Shown: piece after piece, positions 33,322 through 42,686 of the stretch
Layout: each line of letters starts with the position of its first letter
Position numbering within the stretch: position 1 is the stretch's first letter
From: Photobacterium sp. TY1-4
Lineage (GTDB): Bacteria > Pseudomonadota > Gammaproteobacteria > Enterobacterales > Vibrionaceae
Length of the DNA: 64,000 nucleotides
Assembly: GCF_025398175.1 (NCBI RefSeq)
Contig: NZ_CP099735.1
Location: 496,001-560,000 of the forward strand
Reading direction: 5' to 3'
The notes under the pieces: model-generated
What the model was told of the DNA's origin: nothing
The model's database searches: none
The model's input: the letters and a program-made list of their open reading frames with translations, nothing else
Translations under genes and position numbers: made by a program

Positions 33322-34380
33322 ATGACACCTGATCAGAAATTTGCCCGCTGGATCAAACACAGCATCATTCTGTTTGTCCTGACTTTCGCCTATTTCCTCG
33401 TGGCCGACCTGGCCGTTCCGCTGACGCCGCAAGCGATGGCAACCCGGACAGTCACCCAGGTCGCGCCACAGGTCAATGGCCCGGTCAGCAAGGTTTATGT
33501 CCATACCAACCAACCGGTAAAACAAGGTGATGTGCTGTTTGAAATCGATGCACAGCCGTTTGAGCTGGCCGTTGCCGAAGCCCGCTTACAGCTGGCCCAA
33601 GCTATCAAAAACAACGATCAACTGGATGCGTCCATCGCGGCTGCCGAGGCCAAAGTGACTGCCAGTGAAATTATTGCTGAGCAGAAAGTCCGTGAAGCCA
33701 ACCGTTTGAATACCCTCTTTCAGCGAAACGGTACTTCCCGCCAGCTTCGAGATGACGCCATCAGCGCCGCGACAGCCGCCAAAGCCGATTTGACGGCTGC
33801 ACGGGCCAGCCTGAAAGAGCTAAAAGTCAATCGTGGTGCCGAGGATGACACCAACATCAACATCCGCGTCGCCAAGAACAAGCTTGAAAAGGCCCTGCTG
33901 AATCTTTCATACACTCAGGTGACAGCCCGCCACGATGGGGTGATCACCAACCTGCAACTGGAACCGGGCACCTATGCCGCCGCCGGGAAGCCGTTGGTTG
34001 CCCTGGTGGATACCAAGTTGGATATCATTGCCGATTTTCGGGAGAAGAGCCTGCGTCATTTTGATCAGCACAGCAAAGCCTTGATTGCCTTCGACAGCCA
34101 ACCGGGCACTGTGTATACGGCTGAAATCAGCAGCCTGGACGCGGGGGTCAGCAGCGGTCAGTTCAGCGCCGACGGAAACCTGGCAACACCGACTGAGTCC
34201 AACCGCTGGGTTCGCGATGCGCAGCGAATGCGTCTGCATCTGACGATGCAAGACACATTGGAAAAACCACTACCGGCTGGCGCACGGGCCACGGTACAGC
34301 TGGTTCCGGATGGCAGTTTGCTGTCATGGCTGGCTTTTGCCCAGATTAAGTTTCTGAGCACCCTGCACTACATTTACTAA
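33322..34380 (+). CDS. HlyD/EmrA-family membrane fusion protein
   Basis: 352 residues. One N-terminal membrane helix (HSIILFVLTFAYFLVADL), then a lipoyl/barrel-sandwich half (VAPQVNGPVSKVYVHTNQPV), a long coiled-coil hairpin rich in Ala, Gln and Lys (residues 85-195), the second lipoyl half (LSYTQVTARHDGVITNLQLE) and a beta barrel. It links an inner-membrane pump to an outer-membrane channel. It stands 11 bp before the FUSC-like gene, so the two form one efflux unit. Confidence 0.9.
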   Translation: MTPDQKFARWIKHSIILFVLTFAYFLVADLAVPLTPQAMATRTVTQVAPQVNGPVSKVYVHTNQPVKQGDVLFEIDAQPFELAVAEARLQLAQAIKNNDQLDASIAAAEAKVTASEIIAEQKVREANRLNTLFQRNGTSRQLRDDAISAATAAKADLTAARASLKELKVNRGAEDDTNINIRVAKNKLEKALLNLSYTQVTARHDGVITNLQLEPGTYAAAGKPLVALVDTKLDIIADFREKSLRHFDQHSKALIAFDSQPGTVYTAEISSLDAGVSSGQFSADGNLATPTESNRWVRDAQRMRLHLTMQDTLEKPLPAGARATVQLVPDGSLLSWLAFAQIKFLSTLHYIY

Positions 34381-34391
34381 CCGGAGGCACC

Positions 34392-35426
34392 ATGCGGCTT
34401 TGGGATCATCCATTATCCGAAAATGATCTGCGCCAGTGCGTCCGGATCGCCTGCGGCGCAACGCTGGGATTCACCATCAGTAAAATCTTCGGCTGGAATT
34501 ACGGGGTTTTCTTTACCGTGTTGCCGATGCTGTTATTGGGCATGGTACCGGTGATGTCGCTGCACGCCGCCCGGCAGCTCTTTGCTTCCGGGGTGGTGTG
34601 TGCACTGGAAGTCGGGATCCTTGGAGGGCTGTTCGGCAGCCATCCGGGGCTGATGACCCTGATCGTCTTCGGCCTGTTTTTATACAAGTTCGCCTGTATG
34701 TCCAAAGGCAGCTTGTTTCTGTTCGGCGCCACAGGCGTACTGAGCCTGAGTATCATGCTCCATTTTGCCAGCTACCCGAATGTCGATCTGAATGAGTTGA
34801 TTGTCGGAAACCTGCTGGCCGGCACGCTGTCGGTGATCATCGCTTATCTGGTGACTTTTTTGATCCCGGATGCAGAGCCTCGTCAGCCACCGCCTCGCCC
34901 GACCGAGCCGAAGGGCTCACACCGGATGCGACATGAAGCGCTACTGGGTGCCACACTGACAACCCTCTCGTTTCTGGTGTTTCAGGTTCTGGATTTGAGC
35001 GATTCCATGTCGGCTCAGGCAACCACGATTTTGCTGCTGTTTCCGATGAACTGGAACGGAGCACTGGGCTCGGCGAGAAAACGAGCCATGGGCACAATTC
35101 TCGGGGTGACGTTTGGTTTAGTCGGCCAGCTCTTCCTGTATGACTGGTCCAGTCTCCTGCTGCTGGTGATCCCGCTGCTGTGGATCGGCACCATGCTGTT
35201 TAGTTATTTGCATGTTAAAGAAGCCAGCGGCTCCGGGGTTGGGTTTGGCGCGCTGACCACGCTGGGAATTTTGTTTGGCCAGTACCTGACACCGACCAAT
35301 GATTTGATGTTCAGCGCACTGTACCGAATCGGCTGTATTGTGTTTGCGATTATCGTGACCCTGCTTGCGACTTACTTAGTACATCGCCTGCTGAATAATT
35401 TCGAAGCCACCCGCTACGGCTACTGA
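34392..35426 (+). CDS. DUF2955 / FUSC-type inner-membrane efflux protein
   Basis: 344 residues with about ten membrane segments in two clusters separated by a polar loop (AEPRQPPPRPTEPKGSH around residue 160). It resembles the AaeB/YdhK (FUSC) and DUF2955 transporters, which work with a HlyD partner to export aromatic acids or similar anions. GGAGG is placed five bases before the ATG. With slyA and the HlyD gene it forms a likely operon controlled by SlyA. Confidence 0.82.
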   Translation: MRLWDHPLSENDLRQCVRIACGATLGFTISKIFGWNYGVFFTVLPMLLLGMVPVMSLHAARQLFASGVVCALEVGILGGLFGSHPGLMTLIVFGLFLYKFACMSKGSLFLFGATGVLSLSIMLHFASYPNVDLNELIVGNLLAGTLSVIIAYLVTFLIPDAEPRQPPPRPTEPKGSHRMRHEALLGATLTTLSFLVFQVLDLSDSMSAQATTILLLFPMNWNGALGSARKRAMGTILGVTFGLVGQLFLYDWSSLLLLVIPLLWIGTMLFSYLHVKEASGSGVGFGALTTLGILFGQYLTPTNDLMFSALYRIGCIVFAIIVTLLATYLVHRLLNNFEATRYGY

Positions 35427-35466
35427 GTTCACGCTGAAATAGCTTAGCGCAATCCATCCTTCCCTG

Positions 35467-35493
35467 CCCCGGCTCAGTAAATCCCTGCCGGGG
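35467..35493. terminator. Hairpin between convergent efflux and PfkB genes
   Basis: CCCCGGC (35467-35473) pairs with GCCGGGG (35487-35493). GC-rich stem without a clear T run; likely shared by two convergent transcripts. Confidence 0.5.
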
Positions 35494-35497
35494 TCGG

Positions 35498-36355
35498 TTA
35501 GTTCCCCGAAGACAAAGACAGACTGAGTTGCTGTTTGAGTGCTTCTCCTGGCGTCGAGCTCGATGTGCTCACCGCACAAGCAGCCCATTTCGCCCCTTCT
35601 TCCAATGCGGTCTGAATCGGACTCTGGCTGATCAGGGCATGGATTAAACCGGCTGCAAACGCATCGCCGGCACCGGTGGTATCGACCACTTCCGCAGGCA
35701 CCGCCGGAATCACAACTTCTGCTTCTTCGCTATACGCCACAGCCCCATTGGCACCGTCGGTCATCACGAAATATTGCAAGCTCTCACCGGCAATCTGGCG
35801 GGCATATTGCCACGGGGATAAATCAGAGCGTCCCTGCCAGTCATCTTTTGAGGTAATGAGGACATGACAAGGGCGAAGCCGCTCATCTTTGGCCAGTTGC
35901 GCCACAACCAGGCAATGCGGCATCGCTGCTTGAGCCCATGCTTCGCAGCCCTGGGCGGAAGAGTTGAAATAAAGCACATCCCAGCGGGAAAAATCAGGGG
36001 GATTGCCGAGAAGAAACGGCGGTCGGTGCGGCCGGATAATGGTTCGCTCACCATCGGGAGTCATCACCAGCAACAGCTCCGGGGTTGCCACATCGTGACG
36101 ATGTAACAGGCTACAATTGAGCCCTTGCAGACTTGCTTCGGCAAGCAGCCAGTCTGCCGTGTCGTCTTTGCCGACCTGACTGACCAAGGCCACCTGATGT
36201 CCGGCCCAGATCAACCCCAGGCCGGTATTCGCACCACCACCGCCCAGACGACGACCGCCGTCCTGATAATGGTGACGTCCGCCGGGTGACAGCGGCTTAT
36301 CCAGCGTCAGAACACGATCGCAATTGAGGTTTGCGACCAGCATGATATTCGCCAA
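35498..36355 (-). CDS. PfkB-family carbohydrate kinase
   Basis: 285 residues if it starts at TTG 36355, giving (M)ANIMLVANLNCDRVL, the usual family N-terminus, with GGGAGAG six bases upstream. The longer frame to 36406 adds residues unlike the family. PfkB signatures: GGGGANTGLGLIWAG near residue 36 and VDTTGAGDAFAAGLIHAL near 230 (anion hole and catalytic Asp). It phosphorylates a sugar or nucleoside; the specific substrate is unknown. Confidence 0.88.
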   Translation of the reverse strand: MANIMLVANLNCDRVLTLDKPLSPGGRHHYQDGGRRLGGGGANTGLGLIWAGHQVALVSQVGKDDTADWLLAEASLQGLNCSLLHRHDVATPELLLVMTPDGERTIIRPHRPPFLLGNPPDFSRWDVLYFNSSAQGCEAWAQAAMPHCLVVAQLAKDERLRPCHVLITSKDDWQGRSDLSPWQYARQIAGESLQYFVMTDGANGAVAYSEEAEVVIPAVPAEVVDTTGAGDAFAAGLIHALISQSPIQTALEEGAKWAACAVSTSSSTPGEALKQQLSLSLSSGN

Positions 36356-36491
36356 TGAATCTCTCCCTTTACCTGACCGGTATCTGACAGGCTTCAGCAT
36401 GAACACTCAACTGTCCATGCTGCCTGATTATCCAGCCATTATAGGGAAATAAGCGCAGATTCCTATTCAGACGCGATTCGTTGCAGATATT

Positions 36492-38357
36492 TTAACCTTG
36501 CCCGGACTCGCTGTAATCGGCATAAGGATTGTGCTGTGGCAAGGCAATCACCTGCTCAAATGCAGACAACGCGATCGATTCCCGAGTCAGAGTCACCGCA
36601 CTTTCATCCATCACATGTTCCCCGAAGTGATAGCGGATCGTCTCTTGTCCGGCACAAGCCGCCTGATCATTGGCCGTTGCCTGCTGACGGACGTGCTGGT
36701 TTTTATCCCAGTAGTGCTGTAGCGCTGCCGAACCATATTTGTGTTCCAGCATGGTCAGGGTTTGCGCCGGTGACAGTACCAGACCCGTAGCGTTATTGCC
36801 GCCAAACCCTTTAGCATTAATGATCACCGCTTTATAGTCTTCACCACGTTCTCCGGCGAACGCATGATCGGTCAAAATATTCAGGTGTGACTGATGCACA
36901 TCGTCGGCAATATGATCGATCGTTTGGATCCCCGGAATCCAGCCGTACTGCCATACCCCCAGCGAAGCAATCAGCTGATCGCCGGCAGCCACACTCATCG
37001 AGTGGCCGACGTAAGATTTAACCGCCGTCACCGGCCATTGCTCGATGGCGAAGGTTTTCGCCACCTCGTTCAGAATATGGCTTTCCGTCACCCGGTTCTG
37101 CGGCGTGCCGGTGCCGTGAGCCTGAACAAAGGTCTGCTTGACCCCTTCCGGGCCAAGAATCGCCTGAGCCAGCGCCGCTGCCTTGGCAACCGTGACGTAG
37201 TTACCCACTCCCGGGGCAGAAATTGACTTCTTGTTGGCATCGGCATTGATAAACACATCCGCCACGGCGCCATAAATCGTCACCCCAAGTTCCAGCGCCA
37301 GCGCATCCTCCATCAGCACCACAAACTGCGCCGATTCGGCCATGGTGAATCCGGCGTTACTGGAAAACGGTCGGCAGGCGCGACGGTTGTCCACCGTCTC
37401 GCTGTTATCCAGCGCTTTGAGCTGTTCATCTTCCGCCAACGCGCCCATCACCCGGAACCCTTCCATCACTTCGGCGACGACCGGCGCTTCTGCATTACCG
37501 ACGATCACGACTTTGGCATGGCCCTGCTGAATATCCCGCATCCCCTGACGCAGATTATAGAGAAACGTTGCACAGGCGCCCATATTGGTGCCGGTCGAAC
37601 CTACGCTGTCAATGACATAACTATTGATGAAATCCGCAGGCATTTCCGCAAACGACAGCGCCATCATTTTCGAGCTGACCCGTCCCCCGGTCAGCGGTGC
37701 GGCGAGCATCCCGGCGAGCGACTGATCATCAATTTGTGCCAGCGCGCTGCCTGCATACACAGCGACCTCATCCGGGCGGACATGGCTCAGCACATCACGC
37801 CACTCAATCCCGAGGGAGTTTAGTGCATCCGAAGCCCCATAAACGCTCAGCTTCAAACCACGTGGGTGATGACGGGAGTTGTACAGCTTGCCCGGATCAA
37901 ACCCGGCAGGTATGTTACCGCCGCTGGTGACCGGAAAGCTTGTCCGATCTTCAAGCAACGCACCCAGTTCGCCGTGAACGGTGATCTTCACCCGGCTGCC
38001 TTGCTCTTCCAGTTGCCAGTTGTCCGGAATTCGGGTCGGCAATTTCGATTTGCGCAGCGTAAACTCAATGTGCTCATCACCCCCGGTCAGTTGGGCTTGA
38101 TACTGCTGTCGTACCTGACCCGGGTCAAATGAATCAATTCGGCGAATTAAAGTCCCTGCTTTGATCGCTTCAATCAGCTCTGGCGTGACCTCGTCACTTC
38201 CCGACAGCCCCATCCGACGCGCCAAATCCTGCCAGGTTGAGGCCATTGCTTGCGCTGAGAGCACTTCTGCGATCATGCGTTTATAGCTGTGAAATCCGGA
38301 ACTGCGACCCGCGGCATTCATCCCACCAAGCCCGACAATCAAAGGTAACTTCGCCAT
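36492..38357 (-). CDS. fabY: Beta-ketoacyl-ACP synthase, FabY type
   Basis: 621 residues, much longer than FabB or FabF (about 410) and matching the FabY class described in Pseudomonas aeruginosa, which condenses acetyl-CoA with malonyl-ACP to start fatty acid synthesis. Thiolase-fold catalytic residues: Cys in GACATFLYNLRQG (about residue 275), His in QAHGTGTPQNR (about 415) and His in VGHSMSVAAGDQ (about 455). The N-terminal 150 residues and the last 100 are the extra segments of the class. It is divergent from a GlxA-type regulator. Confidence 0.88.
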   Translation of the reverse strand: MAKLPLIVGLGGMNAAGRSSGFHSYKRMIAEVLSAQAMASTWQDLARRMGLSGSDEVTPELIEAIKAGTLIRRIDSFDPGQVRQQYQAQLTGGDEHIEFTLRKSKLPTRIPDNWQLEEQGSRVKITVHGELGALLEDRTSFPVTSGGNIPAGFDPGKLYNSRHHPRGLKLSVYGASDALNSLGIEWRDVLSHVRPDEVAVYAGSALAQIDDQSLAGMLAAPLTGGRVSSKMMALSFAEMPADFINSYVIDSVGSTGTNMGACATFLYNLRQGMRDIQQGHAKVVIVGNAEAPVVAEVMEGFRVMGALAEDEQLKALDNSETVDNRRACRPFSSNAGFTMAESAQFVVLMEDALALELGVTIYGAVADVFINADANKKSISAPGVGNYVTVAKAAALAQAILGPEGVKQTFVQAHGTGTPQNRVTESHILNEVAKTFAIEQWPVTAVKSYVGHSMSVAAGDQLIASLGVWQYGWIPGIQTIDHIADDVHQSHLNILTDHAFAGERGEDYKAVIINAKGFGGNNATGLVLSPAQTLTMLEHKYGSAALQHYWDKNQHVRQQATANDQAACAGQETIRYHFGEHVMDESAVTLTRESIALSAFEQVIALPQHNPYADYSESGQG

Positions 38358-38473
38358 GTTGTACCTGCATCAATTCGTAAAGATGGCTATAGGGTAATGA
38401 TTTACACTGTTCATTCACCTCAAGAATATGCCAAAATTACTTAAATTCAGGCCAACCAAGGAGGTGGACGTTC

Positions 38474-39451
38474 ATGAAAGTTGGATTTGTGCTGTACGAC
38501 AAAGCATTGATCACCGGTGTTTCACTGGCCGCCGAGATGCTCAGCAGTGCCGCGAGCCTTCGACCGCGTCAGCTTCAGCGGGAGAAGCCTTTCGACATTC
38601 AGGTGATTGCATCGACCCTGACGCCGCCATCCGTTTCTGCGGGGTTGAAACTGCAACCCGATACCACCTTTGGCAGCTTGCAAATCTTCGACATCATTAT
38701 TCTGCCGCCGATGTGGGGAAACCCAATCGCTTCCCTGCGCCATACGCCGTCGATTGCCCCCTGGCTCAAACGCCAATACCAACAAGGGGCGCAACTCGTA
38801 GCCACCGGAACCGGCGTGATCTGGCTAGCCGAAACCGGACTACTGGATGATCAGGTCGCGACAACCCACTGGTACTACTACGACAAGTTTGCCGAGCGTT
38901 ACCCGAAAATCCGCTTGAACCGACAAGCCTCGATTACTGCGGCAAACGGTCTGTTCTGTACCGGCAGTATCAACTCGCAAACCGAGATGATCCTCTATCT
39001 GATCACCGAGCATTTCGGGCAGAAAATTGCCGCCATTATCGAAACGCACTACGGTCATGAAATTTCGAAATCAACCCAGCAGCCGTTTTACCAGATTGGT
39101 GGCCAGCTTCAGTTTGATGAGTCGATCGCGTTGGCCCAGGACTGGATGAAGCGGCATATCGCCGAGCCCATCACAGCCAAAGTGATCGCCGAACAATGCG
39201 GGATCCCGCTCCGCAGTTTCAATCGGAAATTCAGTGATCAGGTCGGCCAAACGCCGCACCAATACCTGCAAAAAATTCGCATGGAATCAGCACAGCAACT
39301 GTTACGTGACTTCGGGATGTCGACCCAGGATGTGGCCGAGCAGGTCGGCTATAAGAATGCCTATCATTTTTCGACCCGGTTTCAGCAGCAATTCGGCATG
39401 ACGCCCAGCCGGTACCGACGGATGGTGAAAGCAAAAATCTACAACCCCTGA
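38474..39451 (+). CDS. GlxA-family transcriptional regulator (DJ-1/PfpI + AraC HTH)
   Basis: 325 residues. The N-terminal 190 residues form a class I glutamine-amidotransferase-like domain (DIIILPPMWGNP, QLVATGTGVIWLAETGLL) in which the usual nucleophilic Cys elbow reads ATGTGV, so it is a sensor not an enzyme. The C-terminal 110 residues are an AraC domain: AKVIAEQCGIPLRSFNRKF and QDVAEQVGYKNAYHFSTRF with the PSRYRR end. AAGGAGGTGGACG precedes the ATG. The ligand is unknown; the divergent fabY is a possible target. Confidence 0.9.
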   Translation: MKVGFVLYDKALITGVSLAAEMLSSAASLRPRQLQREKPFDIQVIASTLTPPSVSAGLKLQPDTTFGSLQIFDIIILPPMWGNPIASLRHTPSIAPWLKRQYQQGAQLVATGTGVIWLAETGLLDDQVATTHWYYYDKFAERYPKIRLNRQASITAANGLFCTGSINSQTEMILYLITEHFGQKIAAIIETHYGHEISKSTQQPFYQIGGQLQFDESIALAQDWMKRHIAEPITAKVIAEQCGIPLRSFNRKFSDQVGQTPHQYLQKIRMESAQQLLRDFGMSTQDVAEQVGYKNAYHFSTRFQQQFGMTPSRYRRMVKAKIYNP

Positions 39452-39566
39452 TGGAGCAAAAAACCGAGATCACGGACTGTTTATGAAATGAGACACTCAG
39501 CAACTTAGCCAGTATCTATGCTTTGACTGAACCTTGAGTCGTTGTCGTTAACAAGGATGAAGTCAG

Positions 39567-40091
39567 ATGCAACCTATCGCTCTTTTTCACAAACTCTTTT
39601 TGATCACTTGTGCCATTCTTTTCTCAGGCCAAACCTTGGCCAAAATCGTGCCCACCAGTACGACCGAGCTCAGTCAGCAAAGCTGTCGACTGGACATATA
39701 CCACCTCACCAAAAACGAGCAGCAGCAATTTGAAAGTAACCTGCAGCTGGCTTTGATCACGGAGAACCCTATCCGGCAGCGGTATATTGCTTTAAAAACA
39801 GGCAGTTCGCATCGAAGTGGGTTTGAAAATATCGGCTATTACCGCAGCGGGCAGCCTGTTGAGATTTTTACGGCCAACTGGCGAACATACAATAATCAGT
39901 ACAGTGTCAGTCGGCTGGTCGTTCTGGGCGGCACCAGCGATAAACAAGCATTTGATGTTTTTACCCGCCTGTTGAAACAGGATCAGGGCCATATTGAACT
40001 CAAGGCTTCAAACCTGAGTTACCACTTTAACGTTCGTCAGCAAGACCTGTCTGATTTTCAAAACTGTATTGACCAGCACTATCACGAATAG
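39567..40091 (+). CDS. Exported protein, unknown
   Basis: 174 residues with a signal peptide (FHKLFLITCAILFSGQTLAK) and a mature domain of mixed strands and helices. Two cysteines (QQSCRLD and FQNCIDQH) could form a disulfide. No family is recognised. It stands alone between the regulator and a chemoreceptor. Confidence 0.7.
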   Translation: MQPIALFHKLFLITCAILFSGQTLAKIVPTSTTELSQQSCRLDIYHLTKNEQQQFESNLQLALITENPIRQRYIALKTGSSHRSGFENIGYYRSGQPVEIFTANWRTYNNQYSVSRLVVLGGTSDKQAFDVFTRLLKQDQGHIELKASNLSYHFNVRQQDLSDFQNCIDQHYHE

Positions 40092-40360
40092 CACGAATTG
40101 CACCCCCAAATGCATTTCTTTTGACCAAAACTTATTTCCATTACAAATACCTAAGTATAGGCCATACTAATCAGGCAAATATTTTGTTGCAAAAATTCAC
40201 CATAGAGAACAATTCTGTGACACAATAATTATTCAACGGCTATTTTGAGGAGAGTGAGCAGCCAGCGAGTCGTCCATGGATGAAAAATAATAAACAGTTC
40301 GCGATATGAGCAATCATGCATTGCCACGCAAATTCCCGCAAACACAAGAGGAATGGAAGT

Positions 40361-42238
40361 TTGAACCTTTCTATCAAAAATAAACTCGCCCTGACTTTCG
40401 CAGGGATCATTCTGTTGACCGCCACGATACAGATCTGGCTTACCCGTGAGCGCCTGACAGAAGAGACCAACCGATCAACACAAGAGCTAGCACAATCCCT
40501 GACACAATCAAACATCAGTACCATCAGCCAATGGCTGGAAAGTAAAAGCACCATTGTTCGTGCCTCCGTCAAAGGTTTCAACCAAAGTGCTGAGCCAATT
40601 CCGGCCCTGGCACAAGCAATGGATTCAGGACACTTCGACCTGGTTTATGCCGGCACCCAGCAAGGACAAATGATCACCGGTACACCCGTCGATTTTCCTG
40701 CCGGTTATGATCCACGACAGCGCCCCTGGTATCAGGCAGCCACGGCAAAGAACGGGCTGATTGTTACCAAACCATACCAGGACGCAGCTTCAGGCAAACT
40801 CATCGTCTCGGTTGCCGAGCCGTTTAGTGCCAAGATGAACAGTGGGATTATTGCCGGGGATGTCTCGATTGAGATGCTGGTCTCCGACATTCTGGCCATC
40901 GAACAGGACGGTGTTTACGCCGGACTGTTTAGCCGTGACGGCACGATCATCGCTCACCCGAACAAGTCCCTGACGCTGAAGCCGACCACAGAAATGGGCG
41001 CGGCATTCGACTCGGCCTTTATCCAGAAATCCGCGACAAGCAATACCTTGACGACACTGAATGTCTCCGGGGTTGAGAGCCTGGTCAGCATTAAACAGGT
41101 TCCGGGAACGGACTGGTATTTCTCGCTGATTATCGATAAATCCCTGGCATATGCACCGGTTCAGGAAGCCTTAACCGATGCACTGATTGGCGCTGTGGTC
41201 CAGTTGCTGCTGACTTTGGCGATTGCAGCATTCTTGATTGCCAAGGCCCTGAAACCTTTGGATACACTCTCCGAGGCGATGGCCGACTTGTCACATGGCA
41301 ACGGCGATCTGACTCGGCGTATCCAGTTCGATCATGATGATGAGATCGGCCGTCTGAGCCAACATGTTAACGCCTTTATTGAAAAGCTACATCACTCAAT
41401 CACCGGCATTTCGGGTTCGTCTGAACAGCTTTCACAGCAGGCAAAAGCCAGTCACAACCTGGCGCTGCAAACCAATGAAGCGCTGAATTTGCAGGTGAAT
41501 GAGATCTCGCAAATCGCGACAGCCATTCATGAGATGTCCGCCACCGCTCAGGAGGTTGCCAGCCATGCTGAGCAAACGGCCGGGGCTGCCGGGGCATCCC
41601 AGGAAAGCTGTAACGAAGGGAAAGACGTCATCCTGCGTAATCAGCAATCCATTACCGATCTTGCCGATCACGTCGAGAATGCGTCTGGGATCATTAAAGA
41701 GCTGGAGCATAATGCACAAGGCATCAACGCAATCCTTTCGACCATTCAGGGTATTGCCGAACAAACCAACCTATTGGCTTTGAACGCTGCCATTGAAGCC
41801 GCTCGTGCCGGTGAGCAGGGGCGCGGTTTTGCCGTGGTTGCCGATGAAGTTCGGGTGCTGTCTCAACGGACCCACAGCTCCACCGAAGAGATTCGCGGCA
41901 TGATTGAAACGCTACAGCGCAATACCCACAGCGCGGTTGAAACCATGGCCCAAAGCCAGGATCTGGCGACCAACAGCGTGGAAGAAGCGAACAATGCGAC
42001 CCGGGCACTGGAGCAGATCACGGCGTCAATTCAGGAAATTTCTGATATGGCAACCCAGATTTCCAGCGCCGCAGAAGAGCAACGTGCCGTGACGGATGAA
42101 ATCAGCCGCAACACGCAAGCTGTGAATGATGTTTCTGATCAGCTGTCCGGCGAAGCCAGCGAAGCGCAACGTCTATCTGAAGAACTGAACGACATTGCCC
42201 AACACCTGAACTCTGAAGTCAGCAAATTCAGAATCTAA
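40361..42238 (+). CDS. Methyl-accepting chemotaxis protein with dCache sensor
   Basis: 625 residues from TTG 40361 ([12 protein letters not shown]), chosen because GAGGAAT lies seven bases upstream; ATG 40316 has no ribosome site. First membrane helix at about 8-28, a periplasmic dCache domain with [12 protein letters not shown] and [10 protein letters not shown] (the Arg/Trp/Tyr and Tyr/Asp positions of amino-acid-binding dCache receptors), second helix near 290, HAMP, then the signalling domain with hairpin tip [20 protein letters not shown]. The ligand may be an amino acid, as inference. It feeds CheA/CheW at the cell pole. Confidence 0.92.
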   Translation: MNLSIKNKLALTFAGIILLTATIQIWLTRERLTEETNRSTQELAQSLTQSNISTISQWLESKSTIVRASVKGFNQSAEPIPALAQAMDSGHFDLVYAGTQQGQMITGTPVDFPAGYDPRQRPWYQAATAKNGLIVTKPYQDAASGKLIVSVAEPFSAKMNSGIIAGDVSIEMLVSDILAIEQDGVYAGLFSRDGTIIAHPNKSLTLKPTTEMGAAFDSAFIQKSATSNTLTTLNVSGVESLVSIKQVPGTDWYFSLIIDKSLAYAPVQEALTDALIGAVVQLLLTLAIAAFLIAKALKPLDTLSEAMADLSHGNGDLTRRIQFDHDDEIGRLSQHVNAFIEKLHHSITGISGSSEQLSQQAKASHNLALQTNEALNLQVNEISQIATAIHEMSATAQEVASHAEQTAGAAGASQESCNEGKDVILRNQQSITDLADHVENASGIIKELEHNAQGINAILSTIQGIAEQTNLLALNAAIEAARAGEQGRGFAVVADEVRVLSQRTHSSTEEIRGMIETLQRNTHSAVETMAQSQDLATNSVEEANNATRALEQITASIQEISDMATQISSAAEEQRAVTDEISRNTQAVNDVSDQLSGEASEAQRLSEELNDIAQHLNSEVSKFRI

Positions 42239-42268
42239 CGGGCAATACCGTTTCCAATCTGCCAAGAC

Positions 42269-42305
42269 AAAACGCCAGCAATCATTGCTGGCGTTTTCTT
42301 TTTAT
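42269..42305 (+). terminator. Terminator of the dCache chemoreceptor gene
   Basis: AAAACGCCAGC (42269-42279), seven-base loop, GCTGGCGTTTT (42287-42297), then CTTTTT. Confidence 0.88.
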
Positions 42306-42332
42306 TCATTATTGAATGACCTGCGTCAGGCG

Positions 42333-42569
42333 TTACGACGCTGCTTTGCGGGTGATGTCATTAAATTCACCTTCAATCACGGTTCCATGAACCCCGGGCT
42401 CCCAGGTTCCGGTTTTTCCACTCGCGGCCACAGCACGCTTCATTTTCATACGGACAAACGGCAATGCAATCAAACCGGCAACCATCATCACCGCGGCCAG
42501 CAGACCGGCGACCGCAAGGACAAACAGGCCAACCATCAGGGAAATCGCACTCGCAATATATTTCTTCAT
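42333..42569 (-). CDS. Small membrane protein, unknown
   Basis: 78 residues starting MKKYIASAISLMVG, with two close hydrophobic stretches (GLFVLAVAGLLAAVMMVAG) and a basic then polar tail ending DITRKAAS. ATG 42569 is preferred to one 21 codons upstream because AAGGGG lies seven bases before it. No domain is recognised. It lies between two chemoreceptor genes but has no evident link to chemotaxis. Confidence 0.65.
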   Translation of the reverse strand: MKKYIASAISLMVGLFVLAVAGLLAAVMMVAGLIALPFVRMKMKRAVAASGKTGTWEPGVHGTVIEGEFNDITRKAAS

Positions 42570-42686
42570 AACAGCCCCTTCGCAGTTCTTTCGCGCTTTC
42601 AGCTTTCTCAGCTTTTCAATCAATCGCTTCATTTCAGTTGGCAGTGTAACGAGCCAACCATGAATGAAACATGAACAAGCGCGCTG

